Source: Sanderia malayensis
Lineage: Eukaryota > Cnidaria > Scyphozoa > Semaeostomeae > Pelagiidae
DNA: 64,000 nucleotides
Direction: 5' to 3'
NCBI GenBank assembly: GCA_013076295.1
Contig: RQOL01000527.1
Location: forward strand, 1-64,000
How positions within the stretch are numbered: the stretch's first letter is position 1; each line of letters begins with the position of its first letter. The notes under the pieces are model-generated. The model was not told the origin of the DNA. It saw only the letters and a program-made list of their open reading frames with translations, and searched no databases. Below are positions 27,401 to 36,362 of this stretch, piece by piece. Position numbers and translations under genes: made by a program.

Positions 27401-29224
27401 CACAGAGGTAACTTGAGATGAGAACGAGGCAAACGTAAAAAATGCGAGCGACGAGTCTTTGTTTGAGTGTCCGGCATTGAATTGAATAGCAAAATTAAAC
27501 GGATTTGTATCGCAAGTTCTTATTTCTGTTAAAGCTCTCAACAAACCTGAAATGATCCGTTGAGATTTTCAAATTTTGGGCCTCTAAAATAGCACAGATA
27601 AATAAGAATTAGAGAAAGCAATAAAGTTTGATAATTAATGAAAGTCTGTGTTAAATTTGACTGAGCATATCACGATGAAAGGAAATGAGCAGCATATAGA
27701 ATCAACTGAGTAAATATGACATCACAAAATTGACAAAGCAAAGAACATTTTCAATTGAATAGAACATCAGCTGTTTAATGAATGACTTACTGTGAAAGTT
27801 GAAAGGTTGGCTGATGAGATGGAGGACCTTGAACCTGAAATAGCAGAAACAAAAATCAATAGAATGAAATCTAATTCCATATACAGTAAAAACACGTATA
27901 TAAGAATATGCAAATTGTGCATTCAGCCCATTGTTCAAAAACAATAGGCTATTGTTTCTTCTATTGTTTTGAGCAGAAATATCAGCCTGGGGGTTTTTAA
28001 TACATTAGTTTGCATGCAGATTTTATTGAATTCATTATATGTGCAGAGTATGGCATCTGCATATTTTGAAAACAATGGAACAATAAGGTAGAACAATGGA
28101 AAGTAGTCCATGCACACACAAGATCTCATTGAAAACTGTGATGCCCTACAAATTGGATACGCATTACTAAAACTATCATATGTACTAATTCTAACAACAT
28201 GAATAGTGCATACACAAACTCATTTTATTTAGAAATGGTAAGCACTGAATGCTTGGGTGCTGATACATTAACAACTGGGAATTAATGGGTTATTAAGGCA
28301 CTGATATTTTTTCTTGATAGCCTCATTATGATGTATGGAGCACGCTGCAAAGTGTGGAACTTTTTGCCATGATCTCCGGGGGTTCAAAGTGCAAAAAACA
28401 AATGCAAAGTGTGAAAAATTCCTTATTTTCACTCAGGTGCGCTTTTCAAGTGTGAAAAATTGTCAGGTTCGATTAAAAACAGAGCATCGGTCTGCAAAAA
28501 CGGTGTGATCGGTACTTCTGCAGGTGCACTTCTATTGAACCTGGCAAATTTATCTCAGGTGCACCACAGACAGACAGGTGTATAAATGATACAATCAGAT
28601 TTCAGATCAATATGAGTGGGATTCTTGTGACTTTGAAAGTCTTAGCATGGATAATTCATAAACAGCTACCAATGTTTATCAATGTTTACTCAATACTTGC
28701 TACAATTCATGCAATATTGTGCAGGTTGTTCCTTGAAAACAATGTATGTGTTTTGTTCTTTTTATATATGATATACAAATAAGACATTTTACCTGTTTCG
28801 GAAAAGCTGGCTCTTGATTGGATTCAAATGAAAGATTTTGGGACACATTTGGAATACTGATTGCATTGCTTTTTCTTGGGGAAGGTGTGTTATTGGGGGT
28901 CTTCCTCTGCTGAAATTGCTTGAGCTAAAAACAACAAATTATGCAGTTATATCAGCGGCCCATAATCAAGTTAGGTGGTATAAAACTCTTTCAAATATAT
29001 ATCTAGAATTAAAGGCATAACTTGTAAAAGATTCAGATGTATCTATGGCATATGAATGCCTATTAATTGGCAAATTATACACTTCCTTTCTTAAAATGAG
29101 GTGATTAATCTGCAGAACCATAGCGGCCTAACACGTCTTAGAGTTTTATAGGCCAAGGGATCTAAAATGAACTTACCTTTCTCTTTGCAGAAGCAAGTTT
29201 TTCTTGCCTTGAAACATCCCCCAT
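15428..29224 (-). CDS. GOLGA2: cis-Golgi matrix protein GM130 (golgin A2)
   Basis: Golgi coiled-coil tether that binds p115, GRASP65 and Rab proteins. There are 31 phase-consistent exons, upper-lower: 29224-29177, 28924-28793, 27834-27791, 27583-27547, 26315-26182, 25944-25911, 25070-25041, 24806-24753, 24198-24118, 24001-23963, 23548-23486, 23396-23303, 23129-23023, 22530-22472, 22356-22296, 21801-21721, 21589-21509, 21403-21296, 21070-20983, 20648-20533, 20373-20348, 20148-19956, 19338-19225, 18902-18828, 18687-18613, 18481-18398, 18275-17994, 17521-17195, 16964-16862, 16319-16213, 15865-15428. They total 3315 nt (1104 aa; human 1002). Diagnostic pieces are the basic N-terminus EKLASAKRKLKQFQQRK (p115-binding type), VHIQTIGILVSDK, NKELKEQLEELQKGFVKV, an acidic poly-Asp run near residues 736-751 where human GM130 has poly-Glu, and SEYVNLYRTQRLALKEK. 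The 3' end is uncertain: the open frame ends ERTFTI, but a strong donor (CAT|GTAAGA at 15462) could splice to an unseen last exon. Confidence 0.93.
17783..17922. repeat. 140-bp fold-back sequence in a GOLGA2 intron
   Basis: The left arm (agcttggtttctacatagtt, then gagggtcg units and ggattaaaatcaa) is repeated in inverted form on the right (tttttaatcctttcagcgac, then ccctcaacgactatatggaaaccaggct). The spacer is about 25 bases. It would form a long hairpin and looks like a MITE. No clear target duplication was found. Confidence 0.65.
21972..22122. repeat. inverted-repeat element in a GOLGA2 intron
   Basis: The left end ttctcatcattgggcaacca is matched by the reverse complement of the right end (ttgcccataatgagagaa), giving ~28-bp imperfect arms around ~95 bases. 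A separate small palindrome (agtatctctc/gagagatact) lies just outside on the left. Probably a short MITE. Confidence 0.5.
22665..22834. mobile_element. truncated copy of the AAGCGCCC MITE family
   Basis: Shares the interior (cattcggaactata...agattattctt, then gaaataagcgcc) and the right end (gcgcttattagag, aaatacagta) with the complete copy at 29828-30264, but the left terminal repeat is missing. It lies in a GOLGA2 intron. Confidence 0.6.
23746..23905. mobile_element. TA-flanked MITE, 160 bp
   Basis: Terminal inverted repeats CAGTCTACTCTCGATAAGTG (left) and the complement of cacttatcgacagtagactg (right) differ at one position and are bounded by TA on both sides. The interior contains further ATAAGTGGAAC copies. 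It has the form of a non-autonomous Tc1/mariner-like element inside a GOLGA2 intron. Confidence 0.7.
24355..24715. repeat. dispersed repeat family R1, copy 1
   Basis: Related over ~330 bp to 25240-25575 and partly to 33340-33810. Shared landmarks are a cagtactcaaacgtt-type start, ccaatttcagtactgaaact, gagcatgcgcatcgatggag, tatgctgatagatactatgg and a cttataaagca tail. No coding content. It lies in a GOLGA2 intron. Confidence 0.6.
25240..25575. repeat. dispersed repeat family R1, copy 2
   Basis: Diverged copy of the repeat at 24355-24715, in the next-but-one GOLGA2 intron upstream and in the same orientation. It keeps cccagtttcagtattaaaac, gaacattcgcattgacggaa, tatgctgataaaaactatgg and the cttataaagca tail. 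Confidence 0.6.
26498..27267. mobile_element. Harbinger-type DNA transposon, 770 bp, with MADF-like ORF
   Basis: Long terminal inverted repeats of about 60 bp: the left end AGCCTAGCGCACACAGCAGA and the right end's complement are identical there, and both continue through TTTTTGTCGCT and GACGAAGATTTTTGTCGC. A TTA triplet sits immediately outside each end (26495-26497 and 27268-27270), the 3-bp target duplication typical of PIF/Harbinger. The interior has further copies of the GTCGCTGACGACAAA hairpin and one short ORF with a MADF/Myb-like appearance, the accessory protein class of Harbinger elements. No DDE transposase is present, so it is non-autonomous. It lies between exons 4 and 5 of GOLGA2. 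Confidence 0.75.
26768..26995 (+). CDS. MADF/Myb-SANT-like ORF fragment of the Harbinger-type element
   Basis: A 75-residue open frame starting at ATG in a caaaATGGAGG context. It shows a MADF-like pattern: ELWTAEKEERLAEMWQARPC, a tyrosine (LYQTNSAEYADRA) and KKFLALNEIASDL. A full MADF domain is about 80-90 residues; here the sequence degenerates after LTEVDF into a Ser/Arg tail, so the protein is probably truncated. It lies wholly inside the 26498-27267 element, antisense to GOLGA2. Function as DNA binding is inferred only from the domain resemblance. Confidence 0.5.
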   Translation: MEDTAELWTAEKEERLAEMWQARPCLYQTNSAEYADRAKKFLALNEIASDLCLTEVDFSSSAYIFISSSRRSRSQ

Positions 29225-29827
29225 TATCAAAGATAGCAATAATTAAGATCTATGAATCAAATTCTGAAACTTTCTGGCATTTTAAGTTAGCAGGTATGGT
29301 TTACCGATGTATAAAATTTCGCCATGTTAACTTTCTAAGTTACACGAAGGCTAGTTTCCAGGCCTTGGTTTCACTCAGCTGATTTCATAACAACATTGAT
29401 CAACACTATATCACTGCCCAGATACTCACATGACGTAAAAAAGCTCAGATTTCAAAAAAGAAATTAAATTTCAAAGATAAACGAATGAAATGAGAAAGAT
29501 AAAACTTATTTGTTAAACAATCACGATACCTGTGTATATTTGATTATTAAATATTAAACATGGATTTGTGTATATTGTGCCATATTTCACAGAAGGTTTA
29601 GTAAGGAATTATCTTTTTATCCAGTCCTTGCTTGTAAAATTAACACTGTAAAATTAACACCATTGACACCATTAAACAGTGTTTGATTTGGTTAGACCTT
29701 GGAATAATATATTGCGTTTTGAGTTTTGTTGAACTCAATAATTCTGTGACGTAGATAATCCACCAACGTCAAGGCAATTCTTAGCATTTCTCAGAAGCAC
29801 CAAAAATGAACATTTTCTACGAATATA

Positions 29828-30264
29828 CCGTATTTCCTCTATTTAGCGCCCACCCTCTTTAACCACCCCTCCAATAAGCGCCCACCCTAAAATCAAAAAG
29901 TGTGAAATAAGCGCCCCCCTCTATTAACCGCTCAGGGTGGTTAATGGAATCCTTAAAATTTTACTGTTTCGTTTAAATAATAACGTAGAGGCTGAAAAAA
30001 CACTTTCAACACTTCCATCGGGTCGTGAGCGTTTGGAAAATGCAATGCATTCAAGATCAGCAGTTGAAGTTGATCTTCACTGCTTCATATTGAATAACAT
30101 TCGGAACTATAGAAGATTATTCTTTTGTTGTTGATGTTGTTTGATTTTAAAATTTTAGGACTTTGAAATAAGCGCTCCCTCTTTTAAGCGCCCCTCTAAT
30201 AAGCGCCCACCCAATTTTGCAAAACATTTAATAAGCGCCCGGACGCTTAATAGAGGAAATACGG
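29828..30264. mobile_element. AAGCGCCC MITE family, complete copy, 437 bp
   Basis: Terminal inverted repeats CCGTATTTCCTCTATTTAGC (left) and the complement of gcttaatagaggaaatacgg (right), flanked by TA on each side. The interior repeats AATAAGCGCCC-type words and carries aaaatcaaaaagtgtgaaat, also found in the 33529 copy. Non-autonomous Tc1/mariner-like. Confidence 0.75.
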
Positions 30265-30548
30265 TAGGTGAAGTTGCAGATGCTGACTGCGCATCAAGCT
30301 TGCACAAGTGCCAATCACTACAGTAAAGATTAGCAAATGCTCCTCCGCAGGGACGAGAAATGGTAAAATGGTTGCCGTCAACGCCCGTTCTTACCCCTTA
30401 AACTCCAGCAGTTTCCTGTTCACCATCACCTTTCTAATTACTCAAGTCAAGTCCATAGCTACTTGCAAATATTCATTTAAATTTCTCCGCTCTGAGTTGG
30501 TACTTACAGCCAATGTAGACTGGCCTATTAATAAAGACGTGATAAAAC

Positions 30549-30972
30549 CAGGGCCGCATTTAAGTCAGTTGGGGCCCTGGGCCCAAAATTGATTTGGGCC
30601 CCTTGAAATATGTAAAAAAAGTTTTTTTGTCACGTGTATAGTCCTCAGTAACTTGTAAGTACAATTTTATTGGCATACTGACAACTTGCTAGCGGAAATA
30701 AAATTAAAAGAAAATCACGATTACTGGCTGATGGCGCCAAAATCAATTATGAATCCAGCTCAAGGACTAATGTATCATTTAGAGCATCACATATTGTCAA
30801 AAAATGACGCCATTGTGTTGTTTGAAGACATTACTTTTCAATTCAAACACAAGAATAAAATCAACAACAGTTCATAGGTTTTTCGAAATTTTGCTCGGGG
30901 CCCCCTAAATCTAAGAATCTTAGGGGGCCCCTGGGCCCGGGCCCAGTTGGCCCATGGGTAAATGCGGCACTG
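30549..30972. mobile_element. non-autonomous hAT-type element, 424 bp
   Basis: Begins CAGGGCCGCATTTAAG and ends TAAATGCGGCACTG, imperfect inverted repeats of the hAT CAG...CTG type. The 8 bases GATAAAAC occur directly outside both ends (30541-30548 and 30973-30980), a perfect 8-bp target duplication as made by hAT transposases. Subterminal regions are GGGCCC-rich. No transposase is encoded. Confidence 0.8.
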
Positions 30973-31127
30973 GATAAAACAATTCTTAGTCCAAGGGTAA
31001 AAAATGAAATGTTGACAAAGAGGAGAGCTTGAGACCAATCAAAACCCCGAGCCATTGTGGTAATGTAGATGAATGCGCATAGTTGATCATGAAAGTGAAA
31101 ATAAATCCTGTAAACATAGTAATTTTC

Positions 31128-31312
31128 AATAGAAATCCACCACTATTTTGCTCAAGATCACTGTCCCACTCACATCGAAGGCCAAAACAATAGAAATCCA
31201 CCCCGCTTTTGTTGAAGATCACTGTCCCACTCACATCGAAGGCCAAAACAATAGAAACCCACCCCACTTTTGTTCAAGATCGCTGTTCCACTCAGATCGA
31301 AGGCCAACACAC
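31128..31312. repeat. three-copy ~61-bp minisatellite
   Basis: Three consecutive copies, each starting caatagaaa(t/c)ccacc and containing gatc(a/g)ctgt(c/t)ccactca and tcgaaggccaa. The array abuts the Helitron-like 3' end at 31313-31349 and is probably internal to that element. Confidence 0.8.
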
Positions 31313-31349
31313 TAGGGAGGTGGCGCGCGAAGCGCGCCAGCCTTCCTAG
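31313..31349 (+). mobile_element. 3' end of a Helitron-like element
   Basis: A perfect 7-bp stem GGCGCGC-gaa-GCGCGCC (31322-31338) is followed after seven bases by CTAG, then T (31346-31350). This is the diagnostic Helitron 3' terminus: a hairpin close to a CTRR end inserted before T. The 5' end (TC after A) was not located, so the full extent is unknown; the minisatellite just upstream is likely part of it. Confidence 0.6.
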
Positions 31350-31740
31350 TTTTATAACTATTTGTTGTGTAAAATTATCTAGGATACCCATGGGTCTCAT
31401 GCCCAAATACTGAAACAAGAAACTAAATCCGTATTGTCAATATGTACATGATATTCAATATGATAAAAAGATAAGAATGTTAGAGTAGGATGTTATACTT
31501 AAGGCCTACGTATATATTGCGGTGAAAAATATCCAATTGTATATCATATATGTCAGATTAAGACCCGAGCTGCAACTAAATGTGCTATAACGTTTCAATT
31601 ACAATAGTGAAATTTCCCATTTTAAAGTACTGTTGAGCCCCCATAAACGTGATTTCTTGAGTTCATGGGTAAATATTCCAACAGCAAAAGCAGCACAACA
31701 TAAAAACGAGTAACAATAGAAGATTGACATTAGTTGTACA

Positions 31741-31799
31741 GGTAGCATTGCAACATTGCAACATTGCAACATTGCAACATTGCAGCATTGCAGCATTGT
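31741..31799. repeat. 8-bp tandem repeat (cattgcaa)
   Basis: About seven consecutive copies of cattgcaa, the last three altered to cattgcag or cattgtag. Simple tandem repeat with no gene nearby. Confidence 0.85.
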
Positions 31800-32871
31800 A
31801 GCAACAGGAGTAGAATAGAAGAAGTAGTAACAACCAGCAGTGGTTTTCAAGAGACAGCTCAAATTGTTATTTAACTTTTAAATTTCATTTTAATTCAGCT
31901 GCTTCCATTGTCTTATTGTTATTGTTATTTGCTAAGCCGTGTAGTCTGGTTTGCAACTTTATTTGTTTCACCTTGTACCAATTGGTATGGTGTCTTTATG
32001 ATAATAAAAATAAAAAAGAAGACAGAAAATGGTAGGCAGGTGCAATGGACGCAGAAAATACATACGAGGGAAAACATAAACAGGCAAGTAATGTTGCAGG
32101 CGAATTCCACAGTGCACTCCTGAATAGGGTAATGCATATACAGTGTCTGGGGCAAGAGCCAGCCGGCCTTATCAACCCAACAGACAACAGACTCTAATCA
32201 GCCATACGCTGTTAGTGATAAAACAGTTCGTTGCCTAAGACAGCACACAGGAAATCTCTACAAGCAGCATGAAGACAATTGGATTACTTGGTCAGAATTT
32301 TAGGTGCTGGCTCATAATGAACGTAATCCCAGAACGAATTCTTCGTCTAATTCCAGTGGGTGACCTGGCTGAAAATGGCGTAACATGGCGTAACTGTATA
32401 ATAAAGTTCTGCACCACAGAGCATGTTATTAGTGGTGGTGTATGTATATGGAATGAGAGAAAGGCTTGTTGTTAACGCAGGGTTAAATATCTTGTTGAAG
32501 ACACAACACAATACAGCGAGGAACAGCTCTGGAAAGAAAACCCAAACAGGGCAAACAGGGGCATATAATTACTCAAGGGAAATTATTATTTAAATGGATA
32601 AGCTCTTCGAGGTGTGGTTGGGTACTTTCTTTGAGAAGCAAACTATTTGAAGTAAATGACACAGCTTTTCCATGTAGAACTAACAAAGACCCAAAATCTG
32701 AGGCTCAGACAGTTGGAGTTAGTTATATACACACAAAGGGGCAAAGCTTATTGGGGAAGGGAAAATGCTCTTCTGAGAAGAGCAGATAATTCTATTAGGG
32801 CCATAGCTCGTCGAGAGACAGGCGAAGATTGTCACGGAGCAAAGGGACATGCGCATAATAATGATAACGTA

Positions 32872-32965
32872 GTTGATAATAATAATAATAATCATGATAA
32901 TATAATGATAATGATAATAATAATAATAATGGTGAAAAAAGTGATAATAATGATAATGATGATAA
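32872..32965. repeat. ATAATG-rich microsatellite
   Basis: Runs of aataataat and gataatgat with interruptions. Open frames across it are low complexity (poly-Asn, or poly-His on the other strand) and are not genes. Confidence 0.8.
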
Positions 32966-33339
32966 TGATGGCGATGATACGAATGATTGCCCAAGATGAT
33001 TGCTAAAGGATATTTATCAACACACCTTGTCGATTCTCGTGTGTGGTGGTATACAAGAAGAAAAACTTTATTATCATCATTATCTATATTTAATCTCACA
33101 AAGCAACCTGGAGATTAAAATTCATTTTCAGCCAGCAAGCGCTATCTTCAAATATGCCTTAGTTATGTGAATGCAGTTTACCGCGATAAGAGGCCCCGTC
33201 TATTTTGCAAAAAGATTACGGCTGGCTTCTAATTAAATGACCAACTTGCATGACAGGTCACGGCAAAATCGGAGAAACGCGATGTGGACAAATGGCTCTG
33301 AAGCGCTCCTCAATCAACTTCTGTACGCTATCGTTTTAC

Positions 33340-33810
33340 AGGAAAACTTCCTTCAGAGGAATTACTCAAATGTTTTTATCAATTCCCCAATCTCAGTACT
33401 GAAACTTCCTTTGAGACTCTCCCAGCAGTAATTGAAGAGTTAACGTCACTGAGCATGCGCATTGATGGAGGGTATATTATAGTCACCACACGTGCTTGCA
33501 CGAAAATTTCTCCTTCGAATTTTGAGTACCGTATTTCCTTTAATTAGCGCCCACTCTCTTTTAACCGCCCCCTCCAATAAGCGCGCACCCTAAAATCAAA
33601 AAGTGTGAAATAAGCGCCCCCTTTAATAAACGCCCACCCAATTTATGCAAAATGTTCAATAAGCGCTGGGGCGCTTATTAGAGGAAATACAGTAAAAGAA
33701 TATTACAACTCTCTTGGGTTTCAAAGATCCAGCACTTTTACTCTTTGACGAGCCAAGTATACTGCCTTGTTATAAAACACTTTCTTAAAATGTGCCATAC
33801 GTTATCAAGA
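33340..33810. repeat. dispersed repeat family R1, copy 3, with nested MITE
   Basis: Shares aattccccaatctcagtact, gagcatgcgcattgatggag and a cttgttataaaacac-type tail with the copies at 24355 and 25240. It is interrupted by the TA-flanked MITE at 33529-33692, so that MITE is younger than this copy. Confidence 0.5.
33529..33692. mobile_element. AAGCGCCC MITE family, short copy, 164 bp
   Basis: Ends CCGTATTTCCTTTAATTAGC (left) and the complement of gcttattagaggaaatacag (right), TA on both sides. It shares caccctaaaatcaaaaagtg with the 29828 copy but lacks most of its interior. Confidence 0.75.
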
Positions 33811-35705
33811 AAAGCAAATGAAGAAAATCGAGATCAAACCCAATTATTTTTATCATATCGATCTGACAATTTAAAGCGGTAGTATAATCAAGTGCATGTG
33901 ATCAATTACATATACATACAACATGGTAATAGAAGAACAATTACAGAAAATTATAATTATCATACATTTTGTTGAAATTATTTACCACGTACAATTAACT
34001 AATATAGTTTCGATAACAAAATGGAACATGGAGATTTCGCTTTTTATTACTGCGAGTGTTGGGCTGGCTTATCCGCGAGGCACAGGAAAATAGCCGTGAA
34101 TAGGTCAATAACCCTGAAAAGAGGGTGACATGAAATGAAGGGGGTGAAGGACGGAGTGTGGGGTAAGCTTAAAAAGCTACAACGAAACGATGGGGTGTGG
34201 AAAATAAGGGCGTGGTGAAAGCCAAAGGGAAGCAGATCTCGAGGGGGGAAGGGCTTGTTTATGAACAAGACACGTTTAGTTTTCTGTTTGTTGTTTTCTG
34301 TTGTTTTTAGATAGACCTATAACTATGAATAACATTGTGGTGATCAATCAGTTGGCGTGCAAGGCTCACACTAGTCCGAATGAATATGAATTCAACTCCG
34401 ATTCCTTGACTCAAGCGTGAATGCGTATCAGGTTTGAATCGCCGTCTGGCTGCTAACCAGCTAGCAGTCTTCTTTCATTCTCAATATGGAGAAAGACAGA
34501 ATCTGGCACGTAAAAAATACAACGCAGTTAGATGAGGTTGCGTTCGCGGGACTCAAGTCTAAACATAATTAAACTATATTGGAAACCGTTGAAAAGGCAA
34601 CTTTTATTAAACGAAATTTCAAAAATGAATGCACCAGGCATTTACATAACTGTGCCAAATTAGAAGTACTCCTCTATTGTATTTTTCAGGATAATAACAC
34701 TTGGTTGGGCCTTTGTAGGGGGATTCTGATTTGTCAAGCTCATTTTCTTGTAGAATATGAAACCCGCGACACAAGCCAGCCCACACATACCAGAGCTATT
34801 TTACAACACCGGCTTTTTATACAGATGCTATGAAAGCGAATATAGACTCAGCTCGTGGACTATTCAAAACAATAATACATAAATCATGTATTGCAATGTG
34901 GCTAACTTGCTGGATTTCATGGATGAATGTCATTACAAAGCATTGATTTTATGTTCAAAATGGGAATGGAAGCTCGTACTTATCAAGATTCCACCATAAG
35001 TTTAATAGTTTCCTCGTGACTGGATGCTAGATATGATGATGATGATATAATGAAATGATGCGAGCACGACGGTCAAATAATGACAATTGACGTGAAATGA
35101 GGCAACAAGAAAACAACATAAATAAAGTTCGTCTAGATTACCCACAGATAAATGTCTCGTTGAGAAATTATCTGACTGGCCCCAGCAGACAACAGGCGAA
35201 TATTGTTAACTTTAAGTTATCATCATACCGATCTTAAAAGGTCGAATCGTGTGATCGATAAACAATTTCTCTTGAAACGAGTCTAAACGCTGCAGCCAGT
35301 CAGCAATTTATCCAAAGGAAAAGCAAAGAAAATAATAATAAAACGTTATCATAACAAAAACAAAAACATAACATACCAAATTTTTGAACGGAACGAAATA
35401 ATAAACTTGTAAAAGTGCATTTGTTTTGAAAACTGAAGACGATACCTCGAAATAAAATACCAACGAATTTGAAAATACGCAAAAGCACCTTCATATTGAC
35501 AATTTCTCTCAATAATTTTCGTTTTTGACGTCGACATTTTATCGACTCAACATTAGCAAGCGCCATGCCACAGTGTGCCATGTTTATAAACTTCAACACG
35601 TGTAATGAGATGCAGATGTGATCTCCATGCAGTGGCAAATTTGATTTTCTTCATCTTCATCGTAAATATTATCAGTTGCATATATTTGGTATGGTATCAT
35701 ACAGT

Positions 35706-36119
35706 TTAACTGCTGTTGTGTGTAAGCAAATAGAGTAGAATTTTCCTGTGTCCCTTCCACGTTGCCAGATGCATGGGTGACCAACCATCTCGTGTTGCTA
35801 GCTTGATGTCAGCACCATGACGAACGAGAAGCTTCAAACAGTCGAGATTCCCACCCATGATACACTTATGGAAGGGACTCAGTCCTTCAGAGTTCATCGC
35901 ATTCAGGTCTAAGGCCGCAGACGACGACTCCTGCTGCAGTATGAGCTTCAGTTCGTTGTGATTTCCACTCTCAACGGCCTTTTCCAGTCTGATCTGCTGC
36001 ATGAACTCGATCGAGTAGGCTGTGGCAACTTGATGATGATGAAGAGATGATAATTGTTGTGCTGTCTGTGTTGCTGTGGCTGTGGTAGTTTCAGTCATTT
36101 CCACGTAAACATTCGACAA
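35706..36119 (-). CDS. NRARP: Notch-regulated ankyrin repeat protein
   Basis: Small ankyrin protein that in vertebrates binds the Notch intracellular domain-CSL complex and attenuates Notch output. Intronless frame of 137 aa (human 114). The N-terminal ~38 residues are Thr/Gln/His-rich and not conserved. The rest follows NRARP closely: RLEKAVESGNHNELKLIL, then an ankyrin repeat with EGLSPFHKCIMGGNLDCLK and LLVRHGADIKLATRDGW, and a second with SPMHLATWKGHRKILLYLLT. The DGW-SPMHLA and ILLYL spacing and the ending soon after the second repeat are family hallmarks. It is isolated by more than 4 kb on each side, and a consensus CSL site lies 236 bp upstream of the ATG. Confidence 0.9.
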   Translation of the reverse strand: MSNVYVEMTETTTATATQTAQQLSSLHHHQVATAYSIEFMQQIRLEKAVESGNHNELKLILQQESSSAALDLNAMNSEGLSPFHKCIMGGNLDCLKLLVRHGADIKLATRDGWSPMHLATWKGHRKILLYLLTHNSS

Positions 36120-36354
36120 GGTCCTATCTCCCTTTTATTATTATTCTTTGTATCATATATTTCATTCAACATATGCTGACGATGTTGATGCTAGGCCAGT
36201 GGGCAGTTGATTTCGCATGCTGACATCTTCTCTATTTGCTTCTGCTTGAGTATCGTGTGTGTGTCGTCGAGCCCTGCGTTCTGTGCTCGGTGCGGTTTAC
36301 CATTAACGATTACACCATTGGTTGGCCGACTTTATGTGAGCAACGGATTACGAT

Positions 36355-36362
36355 CGTGGGAA
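36355..36362 (+). promoter_or_regulatory. consensus CSL/Su(H) binding site upstream of NRARP
   Basis: The octamer CGTGGGAA matches the high-affinity CSL (RBPJ/Su(H)) consensus YRTGRGAA exactly and lies 236 bases upstream of the NRARP start codon. NRARP is a direct Notch target in vertebrates, so a functional site is plausible. A head-to-head paired partner at the usual 15-17 bp spacing was not seen. Confidence 0.5.

Larger units (their letters stand above)
29225..35705. other. 6.5-kb gene-free, transposon-rich stretch between GOLGA2 and NRARP
   Basis: The 5' flank of GOLGA2 lies at the left end and the 3' flank of NRARP at the right. I see no coding exon. The stretch holds at least five repeat elements, listed separately (29828, 30549, 31128/31313, 33340 and 33529), plus simple repeats at 31741 and 32872. 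The remaining sequence shows nothing I recognise. Confidence 0.5.
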
